Source: CATQHD01 sp965202675
GTDB lineage: Bacteria; Actinomycetota; Acidimicrobiia; Spongiisociales; Spongiisociaceae
Direction: 5' to 3'
DNA length: 64,000 nucleotides
NCBI GenBank assembly: GCA_965202675.1
Contig: OZ241842.1
Coordinates: 186,001-250,000 of the forward strand
This document shows positions 1 to 8,543 of this stretch, one piece after another; positions within the stretch are counted from its first letter, which is position 1; each line of letters begins with the position of its first letter. The notes under the pieces are model-generated. The model was not told the DNA's origin. It worked only from the letters and a program-made list of their open reading frames with translations, and ran no database searches. The translations under genes and the position numbers were made by a program.

Positions 1-218
1 CCTCCCGAAACCCAGGACGTGTCCGGGCGGGCCGACCTTCCCCCCCTCCCCAACTCCCTCGAAAGCGCCCTGGCCTCCTTCCGCGCCGACCGACCCCTCA
101 GGAAGCGCTGGGAACCGAGTTCAGCGGCTACTACGCCGTCTCGAGAGCCTGGGAACTGAAAGCCTGGCAGCAGAGCGTCAGCGACTGGGAACGCGACCGC
201 TACACCAGAGCCGTCTGA
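1..218 (+). pseudogene. Glutamine synthetase family protein, C-terminal fragment with frameshift
   Basis: The first reading frame gives a proline-rich stretch then LPNSLESALASFRADRPLRK. The next frame continues as ALGTEF, GYYAVSRAWELKAWQ and SDWERDRYTRAV before a TGA at 216-218. Joined, these match the usual end of the glutamine synthetase catalytic domain (LxxSLxxAL..F, ALG.EF, then a tryptophan-rich helix and a DWE..RY tail). One base is missing near 100-107. The rest of the gene lies left of the window. A second, intact family member lies at 1540-2907 on the other strand. Either a decayed paralogue or an assembly error in a live gene is possible. Confidence 0.6.
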
Positions 219-257
219 CCTGATCTCCGGAAATCTCCCAGAGAAGAACCTGCGTTT

Positions 258-497
258 ATGAACACACCGCTGACCGAAGCAATAGAGCGTTTCAGCGAGC
301 TGGTGGACGAGGCGGCTGCGACAGGCGCTGAGTTCGTCATCACCAAGCATGGGCGGCCCGTCGCCGTGCTCATCGCGCACGACGAGTACGAAGGGCTCGT
401 CGAGACGCTGAACATCCTATCCGATCCCGATGCGATGGCGGCGCTCGCGGAGGCCGAATCGGACATCGAATCAGGCAGGCTCGTAGACCTGCCCTGA
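258..497 (+). CDS. Phd/YefM-family antitoxin, apparently orphan
   Basis: This 79-residue protein has the type II antitoxin fold of the Phd/YefM family. An N-terminal segment (TPLTEAIERFSELVDEAAAT) precedes the ITKHGRPVAVLIAHDEYE strand-helix block that is diagnostic of the DNA-binding domain. The C-terminal 30 residues are acidic and helical (ILSDPDAMAALAEAESDIES), as expected for the toxin-neutralising tail. Such proteins normally bind their own promoter and are followed by a RelE/ParE or Doc/PIN toxin. Here no toxin frame follows: a dispersed repeat starts about 18 bases after the stop. The protein could be a solitary regulator, or the toxin may have been lost. Start chosen at the ATG preceding the conserved block. 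Confidence 0.8.
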   Translation: MNTPLTEAIERFSELVDEAAATGAEFVITKHGRPVAVLIAHDEYEGLVETLNILSDPDAMAALAEAESDIESGRLVDLP

Positions 498-563
498 GCT
501 GTCGGAGAGCCCATTAAATCACGGAAGTGACAAAAAAATCCGCCAGATCCGCCTACAAGGGTA

Positions 564-592
564 TTGACCTTGTCGCACCGATGCCGGATAAT
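564..592 (+). promoter_or_regulatory. Sigma70-type promoter inside dispersed repeat copy 1
   Basis: TTGACC at 564-569, a 17-bp spacer, then GATAAT at 587-592. The same pair with the same spacing occurs in the other three copies (the -10 is TATTAA in copy 4). Predicted transcription starts near 599 and runs into the conserved repeat body. Confidence 0.55.
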
Positions 593-718
593 GAAGAAGC
601 CAAAGCACCTCCGGTCCGCCGGGCCCGCAGACCGAGGCAGGGATCATCTTCCGAACGCGGCCCTGCCGGGTACTGACCGGACGCGTCCGGATCTCAGGTG
701 GCGGCGGTGGGGGCCGGG

Positions 719-749
719 CCCGCGAAGCGGGGCGTGGGGCGGCGTTTTT
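719..749 (+). terminator. Terminator-like hairpin of the dispersed repeat
   Basis: CCCGC-GAA-GCGGG hairpin at 719-731, a G-rich stretch, then TTTTT at 745-749 followed by CGCGTTCTT. It is conserved in copies 2 and 4 and in a solo inverted fragment at 10389-10458. The T tract lies 13 nt beyond the stem, so it is not a textbook intrinsic terminator. Confidence 0.4.
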
Positions 750-1079
750 CGCGTTCTTACGGGGTCCCGGGAGGGGGATAGGGGTTTGACCAGGGGGTTC
801 GGGGAGGCACGGATAGGGATGCCTTCGCCCGGGGCAGGGCCTGCCGCTCATGCTCATCGGGTAGACCATCCAACGTCGGCGGCTTGGTGCCAATCTGACG
901 ATTCTGCCCTCCCTGCCGCTCATGCTCATCGGGCAGACCGTCCGACAGTTGCTTTGCGCCGGGGGTGCCTTTCGGCTCCCTATCCGCTCATGCACAATTC
1001 CCGAAGCTTTTTCTCCGTAGATGAAGGATCGGCAACCGATAGGCTCGGCGTCCGGCGGCCGCGGCAGGGCGAGGGGCGG

Positions 1080-1514
1080 GTGATAGTCGCCAGGAAGGTA
1101 TTCATCAACCGCACTGCGGACGAGGTGTTCGGGTACACGGCCGCCGACGGCGCCGAACCGGAATGGCGCCGCAGCGTCCTCCGCAGTTCCCTGGACGAGC
1201 CCGGCCTTCTCCGGGCGGGGTCGAGGGGGAGGAGCCTGATCCGGTTCATGGGGCGCGAGGTGGACGCCCCCTGGGAGATAGTCGAGTACGCCGCCGGCGC
1301 CCGGCTGTGCCGCCGGTATTCCTCCCCGGTGCGGGGAGGGAGGGACAGCTACCGCTTCGAGGCGTTCGGGCGGGGGGCGTCGGTGCTCGAGATGGAGGTC
1401 GAGGTTCAGGCCGCCGGGCTGGCCGGTCTGCTGGCCGCCGTCACCCGCACCGCCGCCGACCGGGAGCTGCGCGCCGACCTCGAGCGCCTCAAGCGCATCC
1501 TCGAGTCGCGCTGA
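1080..1514 (+). CDS. SRPBCC-fold protein (polyketide cyclase/START-like)
   Basis: This 144-residue protein reads as a small lipid- or ligand-binding helix-grip fold: VARKVFINRTADEVFGY at the start (the usual strand 'v.a..eeVf.y'), then LIRFMGREVDAPWEIVEY, a strand with RRYSSPVRGG and YRFEA, a further strand VLEMEVEVQAAG, and a long C-terminal helix with ADLERLKRILESR. The frame is open much further upstream, but that part lies inside the dispersed repeat. I start it at the GTG at 1080, which has a G-rich stretch upstream; an ATG at 990 is an alternative. The ligand is unknown. It ends close to the convergent glutamine-synthetase-like gene. Confidence 0.7.
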   Translation: MIVARKVFINRTADEVFGYTAADGAEPEWRRSVLRSSLDEPGLLRAGSRGRSLIRFMGREVDAPWEIVEYAAGARLCRRYSSPVRGGRDSYRFEAFGRGASVLEMEVEVQAAGLAGLLAAVTRTAADRELRADLERLKRILESR

Positions 1515-1539
1515 ACGGCCTGCGGCCCGGCTCGGAAAC

Positions 1540-2907
1540 TCAGAACAGTTCCAGGTATTCGTTGGTCTCCCAGGCGCTGATCTCGTCGGTCCGCTGCGAG
1601 TCCGGGTCGGGGTCCTCCTCGGAGGCGTACCGGGTCAGCTCGTAGCGGCGCACCGCCAGCAGCGCATCCTTGAACTCCTGGCCGAAGAAGCGGGCCATGG
1701 CCTCGCTGGCCTCAAAGTGCGCCAGCGCCTCCCCCAGGGTGGCGGGCAGTTTCTCGAGTGACCCGTCTTCCTCGGCGGGCTCGCCCCGGCGGGAGGGCGG
1801 CTGACCGGGGGTGAGGCCCCGTTCGATCCCGTCCAGACCGGCGGCCAGGATGGCGGCGTTGGCCAGGTAGGGGTTCATGAGGGCGCTGGGGGAGCGGGTC
1901 TCCACCCGGGTGGACGACAGGCCGGGGGCCTTGATCCTCAGCAGAGCCGAGCGGTCCTCCAGACCCCAGGAGATGTTGGTGGGGCTGAAGGTATGGACCC
2001 GCCGCCGCCGCCGGCAGTTGATGGTGGGGCAGAGCAGGGCGTCGATGGCGTTGGCGTGTTCGAGCACCCCGGCTACGAACCCGAGGCCCGTCTCGCTGAG
2101 CTTCTGGTCATGGGAGGGGTCGCCCATCACGTTGCGGCCGGTGTCCTTTTCCACCAGCGACATGTGTATGTGGCATCCATTTCCGGAATGCCCGGCGAAG
2201 GGCTTGGTCATGAAGGAAGCTATGTAACCGTCCTGGTAGGCGATCTGCTTGACGCCGTTCTTGAAGGTGAAGGCCTTGTCGGGCCCCGCCAGCCCCCGGC
2301 CCGGGGTGAAGTTGATCTCCCATTGCGACCCGGCGTACTCGCAGTTGGAGGTGATGATGTCCACCCCGGCGCCGGGCATCAGGTCCACGATCCGGTTGAT
2401 GGTGGGCACCCACTCGTTGCGGACCACGTTGAAGATCTGGTAGCCCTCGAACAGCCGCTCGCGGGTCTCGCCGTCGAGGAGGTAGAACTCGAACTCGCAG
2501 CCCATGACCGGCTCGTAACCCATCCCGGCGGCTTTCTCCAGCACCCGCCGGTACACCGCCCTGGGAGCGGCTTCCGGGACCGAGCCGTCGTACCATTGGG
2601 CGTCGCAGATGAACCGGGCGGTGCCGGGTGCCCAGGGCACCACGGCGGCGGTGGAGGGATCGGGGAACAGCAGCTGATCGCCGTACCCCACCTCCTCGTT
2701 GTAGAGGCTGCCGGGCACCACGTCGGAGCGGGTGTCGAGCACCACGGTGCCCCCGTACATGTTGAGGCCGTCGCGGGCGAAATCGGGGGCGGCGGCCAGC
2801 GGCACGATCTTGGCGCGGGAAGTGCCGTGGAGGTCGGGCAGCTCGAAGCGCACCCGCTTGATTCCCTGCGCCCTCCAATCGGCGAATATCTGATCGAATT
2901 CGGACAC
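1540..2907 (-). CDS. Glutamine synthetase-like amide ligase (GlnA/gamma-glutamyl-polyamine type)
   Basis: A 455-residue protein with the two-domain layout of glutamine synthetases. The N-terminal beta-Grasp region carries FELPDLHGTSRAKIVPL (the D-x-x-G loop). The catalytic domain has GCEFEFYLLDGE (metal-binding glutamates), NCEYAGSQWEINF, GHSGNGCHIHMSL (ATP/metal motif), NCRRRRRVHTFSPTNISWG (glutamate/phosphate-binding region) and LLRIKAPG. The family condenses glutamate or a relative with ammonia or an amine at the cost of ATP. This subgroup often acts on amines or polyamines rather than ammonia, so true ammonia assimilation is not assured. The GTG start follows AGGAGG at a good distance. 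A TATAAT hexamer lies about 45 bp upstream. Confidence 0.85.
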   Translation of the reverse strand: MSEFDQIFADWRAQGIKRVRFELPDLHGTSRAKIVPLAAAPDFARDGLNMYGGTVVLDTRSDVVPGSLYNEEVGYGDQLLFPDPSTAAVVPWAPGTARFICDAQWYDGSVPEAAPRAVYRRVLEKAAGMGYEPVMGCEFEFYLLDGETRERLFEGYQIFNVVRNEWVPTINRIVDLMPGAGVDIITSNCEYAGSQWEINFTPGRGLAGPDKAFTFKNGVKQIAYQDGYIASFMTKPFAGHSGNGCHIHMSLVEKDTGRNVMGDPSHDQKLSETGLGFVAGVLEHANAIDALLCPTINCRRRRRVHTFSPTNISWGLEDRSALLRIKAPGLSSTRVETRSPSALMNPYLANAAILAAGLDGIERGLTPGQPPSRRGEPAEEDGSLEKLPATLGEALAHFEASEAMARFFGQEFKDALLAVRRYELTRYASEEDPDPDSQRTDEISAWETNEYLELF

Positions 2908-2950
2908 TTCCGACCTCCTCTTGGTCTATCCCGCCGACGGTGATCGACTG

Positions 2951-2956
2951 ATTATA
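2951..2956 (-). promoter_or_regulatory. Candidate -10 of the glutamine-synthetase-like gene
   Basis: On the minus strand TATAAT lies about 45 bp before the GTG start, with an AGGAGG site in between. No good -35 is visible 16-18 bp further upstream, so the call is weak. Confidence 0.35.
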
Positions 2957-3041
2957 AGAGGGTAGGCGGACGGGCAGCCGTGGAACGCCCGGCGGAGCAC
3001 AGCCGGGCTTGCCCCATCCGCTTCCGGCAACCTCCGCGCCT

Positions 3042-3803
3042 TCAGACGGGGCGCATTTCGGCGGAACCGAAAACCACCTGGAAAGGAACGCAGAACACCA
3101 CCACCGAGAACTCGTCGGGCAGGGCGTAGCCGGCGGGCAGGTCGTAGTTCTGGGAGCCGATGTTGCCTTTCAGGTCGCCCAGGTCGAGATGGCCTTCCAC
3201 CCGCACATCGCCCCGGCCGGCCACGGTGGGGCTGGGGGTGACTATCACGTTCAGATCGGGCCCGTTCTTGACTTCGATGTCCTCCAGCCGCAGCACCAGG
3301 GACCCGTCTTCCAACCGATAGACCTTTACGTCGCCCGACGCGGTGTGAAAGGAGTCCCCGTCCACGAACACCCCTTGGGCCAGCAGCGTCGGGCCCGAGG
3401 GAGGGGCGGCGGCGGTGGCGGCAACGGCGGCGGGTTCCGTCGTCTCCGGCATCGGTTCGTCCACCGTTGCGTCCTCGGCCTCCGCTTCCGTCTCCGCTGT
3501 TGTCGGGTCCGGCGGAGGGGCGGCGGCGGTGGCGGCAACGGCGGCGGGTTCCGGCATCTGCGGCATCGGTTCGTCCACCATCGCGTCCTCGGCCTCCGCC
3601 TCCGTCATGATCTGCTCGACCTGCTCCATGGTCATATCGTCGGGCACCACCGCCATAGCCGCCCGCGGGAAGGGCTCGTCTACCACCCGGTCGATGAACA
3701 GCGGCGACGCCAGCCACCACGCCAGGGCCAGGATCGGGACCGCCGCCAATACCGCCCCGATGATGAAACCCCGCCGCCTGTAGAACCGAACCCGCCCGCT
3801 CAT
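3042..3803 (-). CDS. Membrane-anchored DM13-domain protein
   Basis: A 253-residue protein. Residues about 12-32 form one hydrophobic helix (GFIIGAVLAAVPILALAWWL) after a basic N terminus, so it is anchored with the bulk outside. A linker of about 100 residues rich in Ala, Pro and Glu contains a near-perfect 38-residue tandem duplication (EAEAEDA, VDEPMP, EPAAVAATAAAPP). The C-terminal 110 residues are a DM13 domain: LLAQGVFVDGDSFHTASG, VLRLEDIEVKNGPDLNV, LGDLKGNIGSQNYDLP and FSVVVFCVPFQVVFGSAEM. DM13 domains are proposed to take part in extracellular redox or electron transfer, and the single Cys of the family is kept (VVFCVPF). The substrate is unknown. It is not in an obvious operon. Confidence 0.85.
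   Translation of the reverse strand: MSGRVRFYRRRGFIIGAVLAAVPILALAWWLASPLFIDRVVDEPFPRAAMAVVPDDMTMEQVEQIMTEAEAEDAMVDEPMPQMPEPAAVAATAAAPPPDPTTAETEAEAEDATVDEPMPETTEPAAVAATAAAPPSGPTLLAQGVFVDGDSFHTASGDVKVYRLEDGSLVLRLEDIEVKNGPDLNVIVTPSPTVAGRGDVRVEGHLDLGDLKGNIGSQNYDLPAGYALPDEFSVVVFCVPFQVVFGSAEMRPV
3401..3628. repeat. 114-bp tandem duplication in the DM13 linker
   Basis: Two copies of about 114 bp (starting near 3401 and 3515) encode the duplicated 38-residue Ala/Pro/Glu linker. Only scattered substitutions separate them, which points to a fairly recent in-frame slippage or unequal crossover. Confidence 0.75.
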
Positions 3804-3891
3804 ACCGATGTTCCTCCGGATTGTCGTACCGCCCCGGCCGGGCGATTCTACGCCCCTCCGAGCATGCCCCGGCCGCGCCCCGCCGTTGCCT

Positions 3892-4857
3892 TCAGTCGGA
3901 CAGACCGAGCAGGGAACCCTGTTCGGGGCGCGGGTATCCGGACGCGCCGGGTTCCGGATCGCTCAGGACCGCGTCTATCTCGTCGATCGAGAAGATCGGC
4001 CGGGCGCCCTTTTGTTCCAACATCTCGTTTCCGGGACCCTCCCCTGATCCGCGCCACACGGCCACCCGATTGTACCCATGCTTGAGCGCCTCGACCGCAC
4101 CCCCCCAGGTGCCGCCCGCCCCGGCGCCGCCGGCCACCACCACCGTGACCGCCGCGAGTCCGTATATGAGTTTGTTCCGCCCCATGGCCCTCCAAACGCT
4201 GAATGGAGCGTCCGGCGCGTAGGGCGTACAGATCAAAGCCCTGCCTTCGTGGATCGTCCGCCGCACGCCGGGGTTTTTCAGCGTGCGCGTCAGGGAATGC
4301 GCCGGCAAGCCGATCACGGCGCCTTCGGCCTCGGCGGCCGCATTCATGGCCGTCTGGTCGACCCCGCGCGCCGCCCCGGACACGAGCGGCATCCCGAGCC
4401 GCGCCGCCCGGCGGCCCAGATCGCGGGCGGTCTCCGCCCCTTCCTCTGTCACATTGCGGCTGCCGACCACGCCCAACCCGGGGTTGCGCAACACCCCCAA
4501 ATCACCGGCGGTGTGCAGAAGGGCCGGCGCCTGGGGGCCGAGCGCGGCGAACTGCCGCGACGGGTATCCATCGTCGAAGGCTGTAAGCGTTCTGATGCCC
4601 AGCTGGTCGAGGCGCTCCAACTCGAAGGCCATCGATGTAGCTCTGTCGAGAAGCCGAACGACCCGGCCCGCCGTGTCCTTTGTCAGACCCTTATGGAACA
4701 GATCCTCCTCCGTACAGCCGAGGAGGGCGCCGGGATATTCCTGAAGGGGAAGCCGGTCGCGAAGCGCCCAGAACTCCGAGGCTTTGAGCGGCTTCGCCCC
4801 GTCGGCCGCCAGATGGCTCACCAGGAGGATCGCCGCCAGCGAGTTCTGGTCTCTCAC
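3892..4857 (-). CDS. DprA-like (SLOG/Rossmann) DNA-processing protein
   Basis: About 321 residues. The C-terminal two thirds is a DprA/SLOG Rossmann domain: YPSRQFAALGPQAPALLHTAG, GLGVVGSRNVTEEG, PLVSGAARGVDQTAM, VIGLPAHSL, ALICTPYAPDAPF and the actinobacterial-variant AMGRNKLIYGLA and GGTWGGAVEAL. Classical DprA binds incoming single-stranded DNA and loads RecA; this variant has AMGRNKLIY in place of the usual 'RN.ii..ls'. I chose the GTG at 4857, one base after the RecQ stop, because it has a G-rich upstream stretch; a TTG at 4887 would overlap recQ by 29 bp. Translational coupling to the helicase gene implies a joint role in DNA processing, uptake or defence. Confidence 0.8.
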   Translation of the reverse strand: MRDQNSLAAILLVSHLAADGAKPLKASEFWALRDRLPLQEYPGALLGCTEEDLFHKGLTKDTAGRVVRLLDRATSMAFELERLDQLGIRTLTAFDDGYPSRQFAALGPQAPALLHTAGDLGVLRNPGLGVVGSRNVTEEGAETARDLGRRAARLGMPLVSGAARGVDQTAMNAAAEAEGAVIGLPAHSLTRTLKNPGVRRTIHEGRALICTPYAPDAPFSVWRAMGRNKLIYGLAAVTVVVAGGAGAGGTWGGAVEALKHGYNRVAVWRGSGEGPGNEMLEQKGARPIFSIDEIDAVLSDPEPGASGYPRPEQGSLLGLSD

Positions 4858-4858
4858 C

Positions 4859-6931
4859 TCAACCCACCGGGGTATCGGCCAAGGCAAAGGGGTATACCGG
4901 CCCGGACCCGGCCTCCAGAAGCAACCACCCGACCGCGGTCATCGTCCAGCGTGAGTCGACCATGTCATCGACCAGCAACACGGGCCCCGACGGAACCGGA
5001 CGGCAGACTTCGAAGGTCCCCCGGACGTTTGCGTACTGCTGTGCATTGTTCTGTCTGGTCCTCTGTTGCGGGGTTTCCCGAACCTTACTCACGGCATCTT
5101 CGCAGGCTATACCAAGAGCATCAGCGAGCCGCGTCGAGAAGTCGGGCGCCAGTTCAGGATCACGGAGCGACGGAACAAACGCCAGCCACGCCGGTGCCGG
5201 CTCAGGGCGCCAGACCCGGCGGATAAGCCGCGCCGAGGCTTCGACCAGGCGATCGTCAAAGCGGCCCTCCTCGTATTTCCCGCGTCGGACAAGTTCTGAC
5301 CATCCCTCATCACCCCATTCGGCAAGGGCGCGCCCGGGTTGAAGAAGCCGCTCGGGGGGTATTCTCCTCGATCCCGGAATCATCTTGCGGGGTTCGATCG
5401 GATGAACAGCCTCGGACACGTACTCCTCCGCCTGCTGCCTGGCCATCGGGCGGAGGTCGACCGGCATTTTGTCCCCGCGGCAATTATCGCAGTCCCCGCA
5501 CGGCCCGTCCGCCTGGTCGTCCAGATATGAGCGCAGCAATTGCATGCGGCATCCTTCGGCGCGTATGTACTCGAGCATCTGCGCCTGCTCGGCCCGGCGC
5601 TGCGCGGTAACCGCCCTGACGCGATCATGGTCGTATGACCAGGGCCGCAGCGTCCGGAGCCAGCCGCGTCCGTCCCGCTCCACCGCCCCCTCTACTTCCA
5701 GTATCTTCATCAACTTGTCGAATTGGTTCTGACGGATGTTTACTTCCTGGAGTATCTCGGCTCGGGACATCGGCTGGGCTCGGTCCTGGAGGAGCGATAC
5801 GACCCCTGCGGCGAGGTCGACGGGAGGGAAGGCGCTGGTGATGAAATAGTCCTGTATGCTGCGGTCTTCGGACCCGCTCAGGAGAATACCCCGCGACTCA
5901 CCCAGCCTGCGGCCGGCCCGGCCTACCTGCTGATAGTAGGCGATCGGGGATCCCGGCGACTGGTAGTGGATGACAAACGCCAGGTCGGGCTTGTCGAACC
6001 CCATGCCCAACGCGGAAGTGGCCACCACGGCCTTCATCTCGTTCGACAGCAGGCTCTGCTCGATATCAAGCCGTGAATCCTCGTCCGTACTGCCGCTGTA
6101 GGCCACCGCGTGAATGCCTTTCGACAACAACCAGGACGACAGTTGTTCGGTGTCCCGGACAGTCAGGACATATATGACGCCTGTTCCCTCGAGCCGGGGC
6201 AATAAATCGGCGAGCCAGGCCATGCGCTCCGCCCGCGACGGCATCGAGAGCACCTGCAGCCGGAGACCGGCGCGGCCCAGTGCACCCCGGAGCAGCACGA
6301 GCTCGGAACCGAGCTGATCTTTCACATCGTCGACAACCCGGTCGTTGGCGGTGGCGGTGCAGCACAGCAACGGCGCACCGCTCGGCAAGAGGTTCAGCAC
6401 CCGCACGATGCGCCGGTAATCCGGTCGGAAATCGTGCCCCCAGTCGGAGATGCAGTGAGCCTCGTCGATTACGAGCAGACCGCTGCGGCGGCCGACCATG
6501 GGCAGCACATCCGACCGAAACTGCTGATTGGCCAGCCGCTCCGGCGAGATCAGCAGGATGTCCACCGCGTCGGCCTCGATCTTCGTTCTTACGTCGTCCC
6601 ACTCGCCGCGATTGCCGCTGTGGATGGTCTCCGCGCGCACCCCCATCCCTTCGGCGGCCTCGATCTGGTTCCTCATGAGCGCCAAGAGGGGAGAAACCAG
6701 CAGCGTCGGGCCGGCGCCCTGGTCTCTCAACATTCGGGTGGCGATGAAGTAGACCGCGCTCTTCCCCCATCCGGTTCGCTGCACCAGCAGCACCCGCCGC
6801 CGATCCTCCGCCAGCAGGCGGATGGCCTCGAGTTGGCCGGGGCGAAACTCCACTCGGTCGTCACCGGTGAGCCTCCGCAGCAACCGGAGGGCTTCTTGCT
6901 CTGTTGCAGGCATTGCCTCAAGGCTCCCCAT
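4859..6931 (-). CDS. RecQ-family DNA helicase with C-terminal phosphoribosyltransferase-like tail
   Basis: A 690-residue SF2 helicase. Walker A is TGWGKS (about residues 53-58), the DEAH box with the RecQ continuation is VIDEAHCISDWGHDFRP (about 154-170), and motif VI is QQVGRAGRR. The RecQ zinc site is intact (GCRMQLL then CGDCDNC). The last 60 residues are not RecQ: they read as a ComF/PRPP-binding-like strand-loop, VLLVDDMVDSRWTMTA, in which the usual glycine of the D-D-x-x-x-S/T-G-x-T loop is replaced by Arg-Trp, so PRPP catalysis is doubtful. The ATG at 6931 is preferred over an upstream ATG because of the family start and the purine-rich AGAAGAG before it. Coupled with the downstream DprA-like gene. 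Confidence 0.88.
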   Translation of the reverse strand: MGSLEAMPATEQEALRLLRRLTGDDRVEFRPGQLEAIRLLAEDRRRVLLVQRTGWGKSAVYFIATRMLRDQGAGPTLLVSPLLALMRNQIEAAEGMGVRAETIHSGNRGEWDDVRTKIEADAVDILLISPERLANQQFRSDVLPMVGRRSGLLVIDEAHCISDWGHDFRPDYRRIVRVLNLLPSGAPLLCCTATANDRVVDDVKDQLGSELVLLRGALGRAGLRLQVLSMPSRAERMAWLADLLPRLEGTGVIYVLTVRDTEQLSSWLLSKGIHAVAYSGSTDEDSRLDIEQSLLSNEMKAVVATSALGMGFDKPDLAFVIHYQSPGSPIAYYQQVGRAGRRLGESRGILLSGSEDRSIQDYFITSAFPPVDLAAGVVSLLQDRAQPMSRAEILQEVNIRQNQFDKLMKILEVEGAVERDGRGWLRTLRPWSYDHDRVRAVTAQRRAEQAQMLEYIRAEGCRMQLLRSYLDDQADGPCGDCDNCRGDKMPVDLRPMARQQAEEYVSEAVHPIEPRKMIPGSRRIPPERLLQPGRALAEWGDEGWSELVRRGKYEEGRFDDRLVEASARLIRRVWRPEPAPAWLAFVPSLRDPELAPDFSTRLADALGIACEDAVSKVRETPQQRTRQNNAQQYANVRGTFEVCRPVPSGPVLLVDDMVDSRWTMTAVGWLLLEAGSGPVYPFALADTPVG

Positions 6932-7103
6932 GCTTCGCTCTTCTCGAAAGAACAAAGAACAACGTAGCGAGTATCTGTGACAATCATTCCCGCGTGTGAG
7001 GGTCTTCTCTCGAGTGGACGGCAATCCGACGTCCTTCCGAGAGGCCCGCCTGCCCTGGCGTTGCGGACGGAGGGCGGCCGGCCCGAGGGGGAGGGCGCAG
7101 GGT

Positions 7104-7109
7104 TATAGT
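7104..7109 (+). promoter_or_regulatory. Candidate leaderless -10 for the aminotransferase gene
   Basis: TATAGT lies only 6 nt before the ATG at 7116, which would place the transcription start on or next to the start codon. No Shine-Dalgarno is visible, and no clear -35. Confidence 0.4.
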
Positions 7110-7115
7110 TGCCCG

Positions 7116-8465
7116 ATGGATGCACCGCACCCTCGCGGATCGGCGGTCTTCTACCGCAGCCCCGACGACGAGTACCCGATGATCGTGCGCGCCTCCGGGT
7201 TCTATCTGTGGGACTCCTCCGGCAGGCGGTACCTCGATCTCTCCAGCGGGATATCCGCCACGGCCGGGATCGGGCAGGGCCGTCCGGAAATCGCCGAAGC
7301 CATAGCCGCCCAGGTGAGGAAGCTGTCCTTCGTCCACAACTCCCGGGTCACCAACGACCGCCAGGAGCAGCTGGCCCTCCGGCTGGCCGCCCTGGCGCCG
7401 GACGGGGTGGGAAAGGTCATGTTCACCTCCGGGGGTTCGGAAGCCAACGAGCTTTCCATGCGCATCGCCCGCCAGTACCACCTGGCCAGGGGGGAATGGG
7501 AGCGCACCAGGGCGGTGTCCCTGGCGCCCAGCTACCACGGCGCCACGGTAGGCGCCCTGTCGATGACCGGCCGCTGGGATGTCAACCGCTCCTACGCCCC
7601 CAACCTGATGGACACCATCAAAGTAACCGCCCCGATCAGCTACCGGGGGCCGTTCGCCGGTTTGGAGGGCGAGGCCCTGGCCGAGCGGGCCGCGGGCGCG
7701 GTGCGCGACGCCATCGAGGCGGCCGGCCCCCACACGGTGGCGGCGTTCATGGCCGAGCCGATCTCCGCGGCGGCGGGCATGCCGGTGCCGCCCGCCTCCT
7801 ACTGGGAACGCATCCGCGCCGCCTGCGACCGCTACGGCGTCCTGTTCATCACCGACGAGATCGTTACGGGGGCGGGGCGGACCGGCGAGTTCCTGGCCAT
7901 GGATCACTACGGGGTAACGCCCGACATCTGCAACCTGGCCAAGGGCCTCGGCGGCGGATACGCCCCGCTGGGCGCCACCCTGGTCAAGGACTCCATCGTC
8001 GACGCCATCGCCGTGCAGAACCGCCGCATGGCCGAAGTCCACACCTTCAGCGGCGCCCCCGTCTCCTGCGCGGCGGGGCTCGCGGTGCTCGATGTGATCG
8101 AGAAGGAGGGCCTGGTGGAGCAGGCCGCCAAACGGGGCGATTTTCTGCGCCGTCTGCTGGAAGAGGAGCTGGGCGGTCTGGAGTTGGTGGGGGAGATTCG
8201 GGGGATCGGCCTGATGCAGATGGTCGAGTACGCGCTGCCGGGGGAGGGCAGGGAGAAACTTCCCGCCGAGGCGGACGCTTCGACCGTCCTGTCGAACGCC
8301 CTGTATAAGCGGGGGGTGGTGCTCAACACGCTCGGCAACTCGAGCGCCCTGGTGGGGGACTGCACCGTGTTCTACCCGGCTCTGACCATCGGGGAGGCGG
8401 AGCTGGAACAGGGGGCGGCGGCGCTGGCAGAGGAACTGGAGCGTCTGGCGCCCCGCTGGATATAG
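7116..8465 (+). CDS. Class III PLP-dependent aminotransferase
   Basis: A 449-residue fold type I aminotransferase. Recognisable blocks are FYLWDSSGRRYLDLSSG, the PLP-phosphate site FTSGGSEANELSMR, SYHGATVGALSMTGR, the metal/PLP aspartate block LFITDEIVTGAGRTGEF and the Schiff-base lysine in NLAKGLGGGYAPLGA (K276). VHTFSGAPVSCAAGLAVLD and the C-terminal VGEIRGIGLMQMVE complete the family. The amino donor cannot be told from sequence; related enzymes act on omega-amino acids, amines or acidic amino acids with pyruvate or 2-oxoglutarate. The open frame extends upstream to 6996 but the ATG at 7116 starts at the conserved region. A PLP dehydratase follows after 78 bp, so the two may work in one amino-acid degradation route. 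Confidence 0.88.
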   Translation: MDAPHPRGSAVFYRSPDDEYPMIVRASGFYLWDSSGRRYLDLSSGISATAGIGQGRPEIAEAIAAQVRKLSFVHNSRVTNDRQEQLALRLAALAPDGVGKVMFTSGGSEANELSMRIARQYHLARGEWERTRAVSLAPSYHGATVGALSMTGRWDVNRSYAPNLMDTIKVTAPISYRGPFAGLEGEALAERAAGAVRDAIEAAGPHTVAAFMAEPISAAAGMPVPPASYWERIRAACDRYGVLFITDEIVTGAGRTGEFLAMDHYGVTPDICNLAKGLGGGYAPLGATLVKDSIVDAIAVQNRRMAEVHTFSGAPVSCAAGLAVLDVIEKEGLVEQAAKRGDFLRRLLEEELGGLELVGEIRGIGLMQMVEYALPGEGREKLPAEADASTVLSNALYKRGVVLNTLGNSSALVGDCTVFYPALTIGEAELEQGAAALAEELERLAPRWI

Positions 8466-8543
8466 CCGCCGGCGGGGCGGCCGGGATCGACCCCGGAAGC
8501 GGACAAAGACGGACCAAGAGGGACGAGAAACGGAAGGAACGGC

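Larger units (their letters stand above)
516..988 (+). repeat. Dispersed repeat family, copy 1
   Basis: About 470 bp related to segments at 28604-32136 (interrupted), 33981-34526 and 62254-62708, all on the same strand. The order is an AAATCACGG start with a poly-A tract, a promoter-like TTGACC/GATAAT pair, about 100 nt of conserved sequence ending GGGTACTGA, a CCCGC-GAA-GCGGG hairpin with a T tract and CGCGTTCTT, and a tail with CTGCCGCTCATGCTCATCGG ending near CTCCCTATCCGC. In this copy the tail motif is duplicated (841 and 913). It fills the interval between the antitoxin and the SRPBCC gene. Confidence 0.8.

Noticed and set aside
564..1079. N-terminal extension of the SRPBCC protein through the dispersed repeat
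   Set aside because: The extension is repeat sequence, absent from the family, and a GTG with an upstream G-rich site lies at the domain start.
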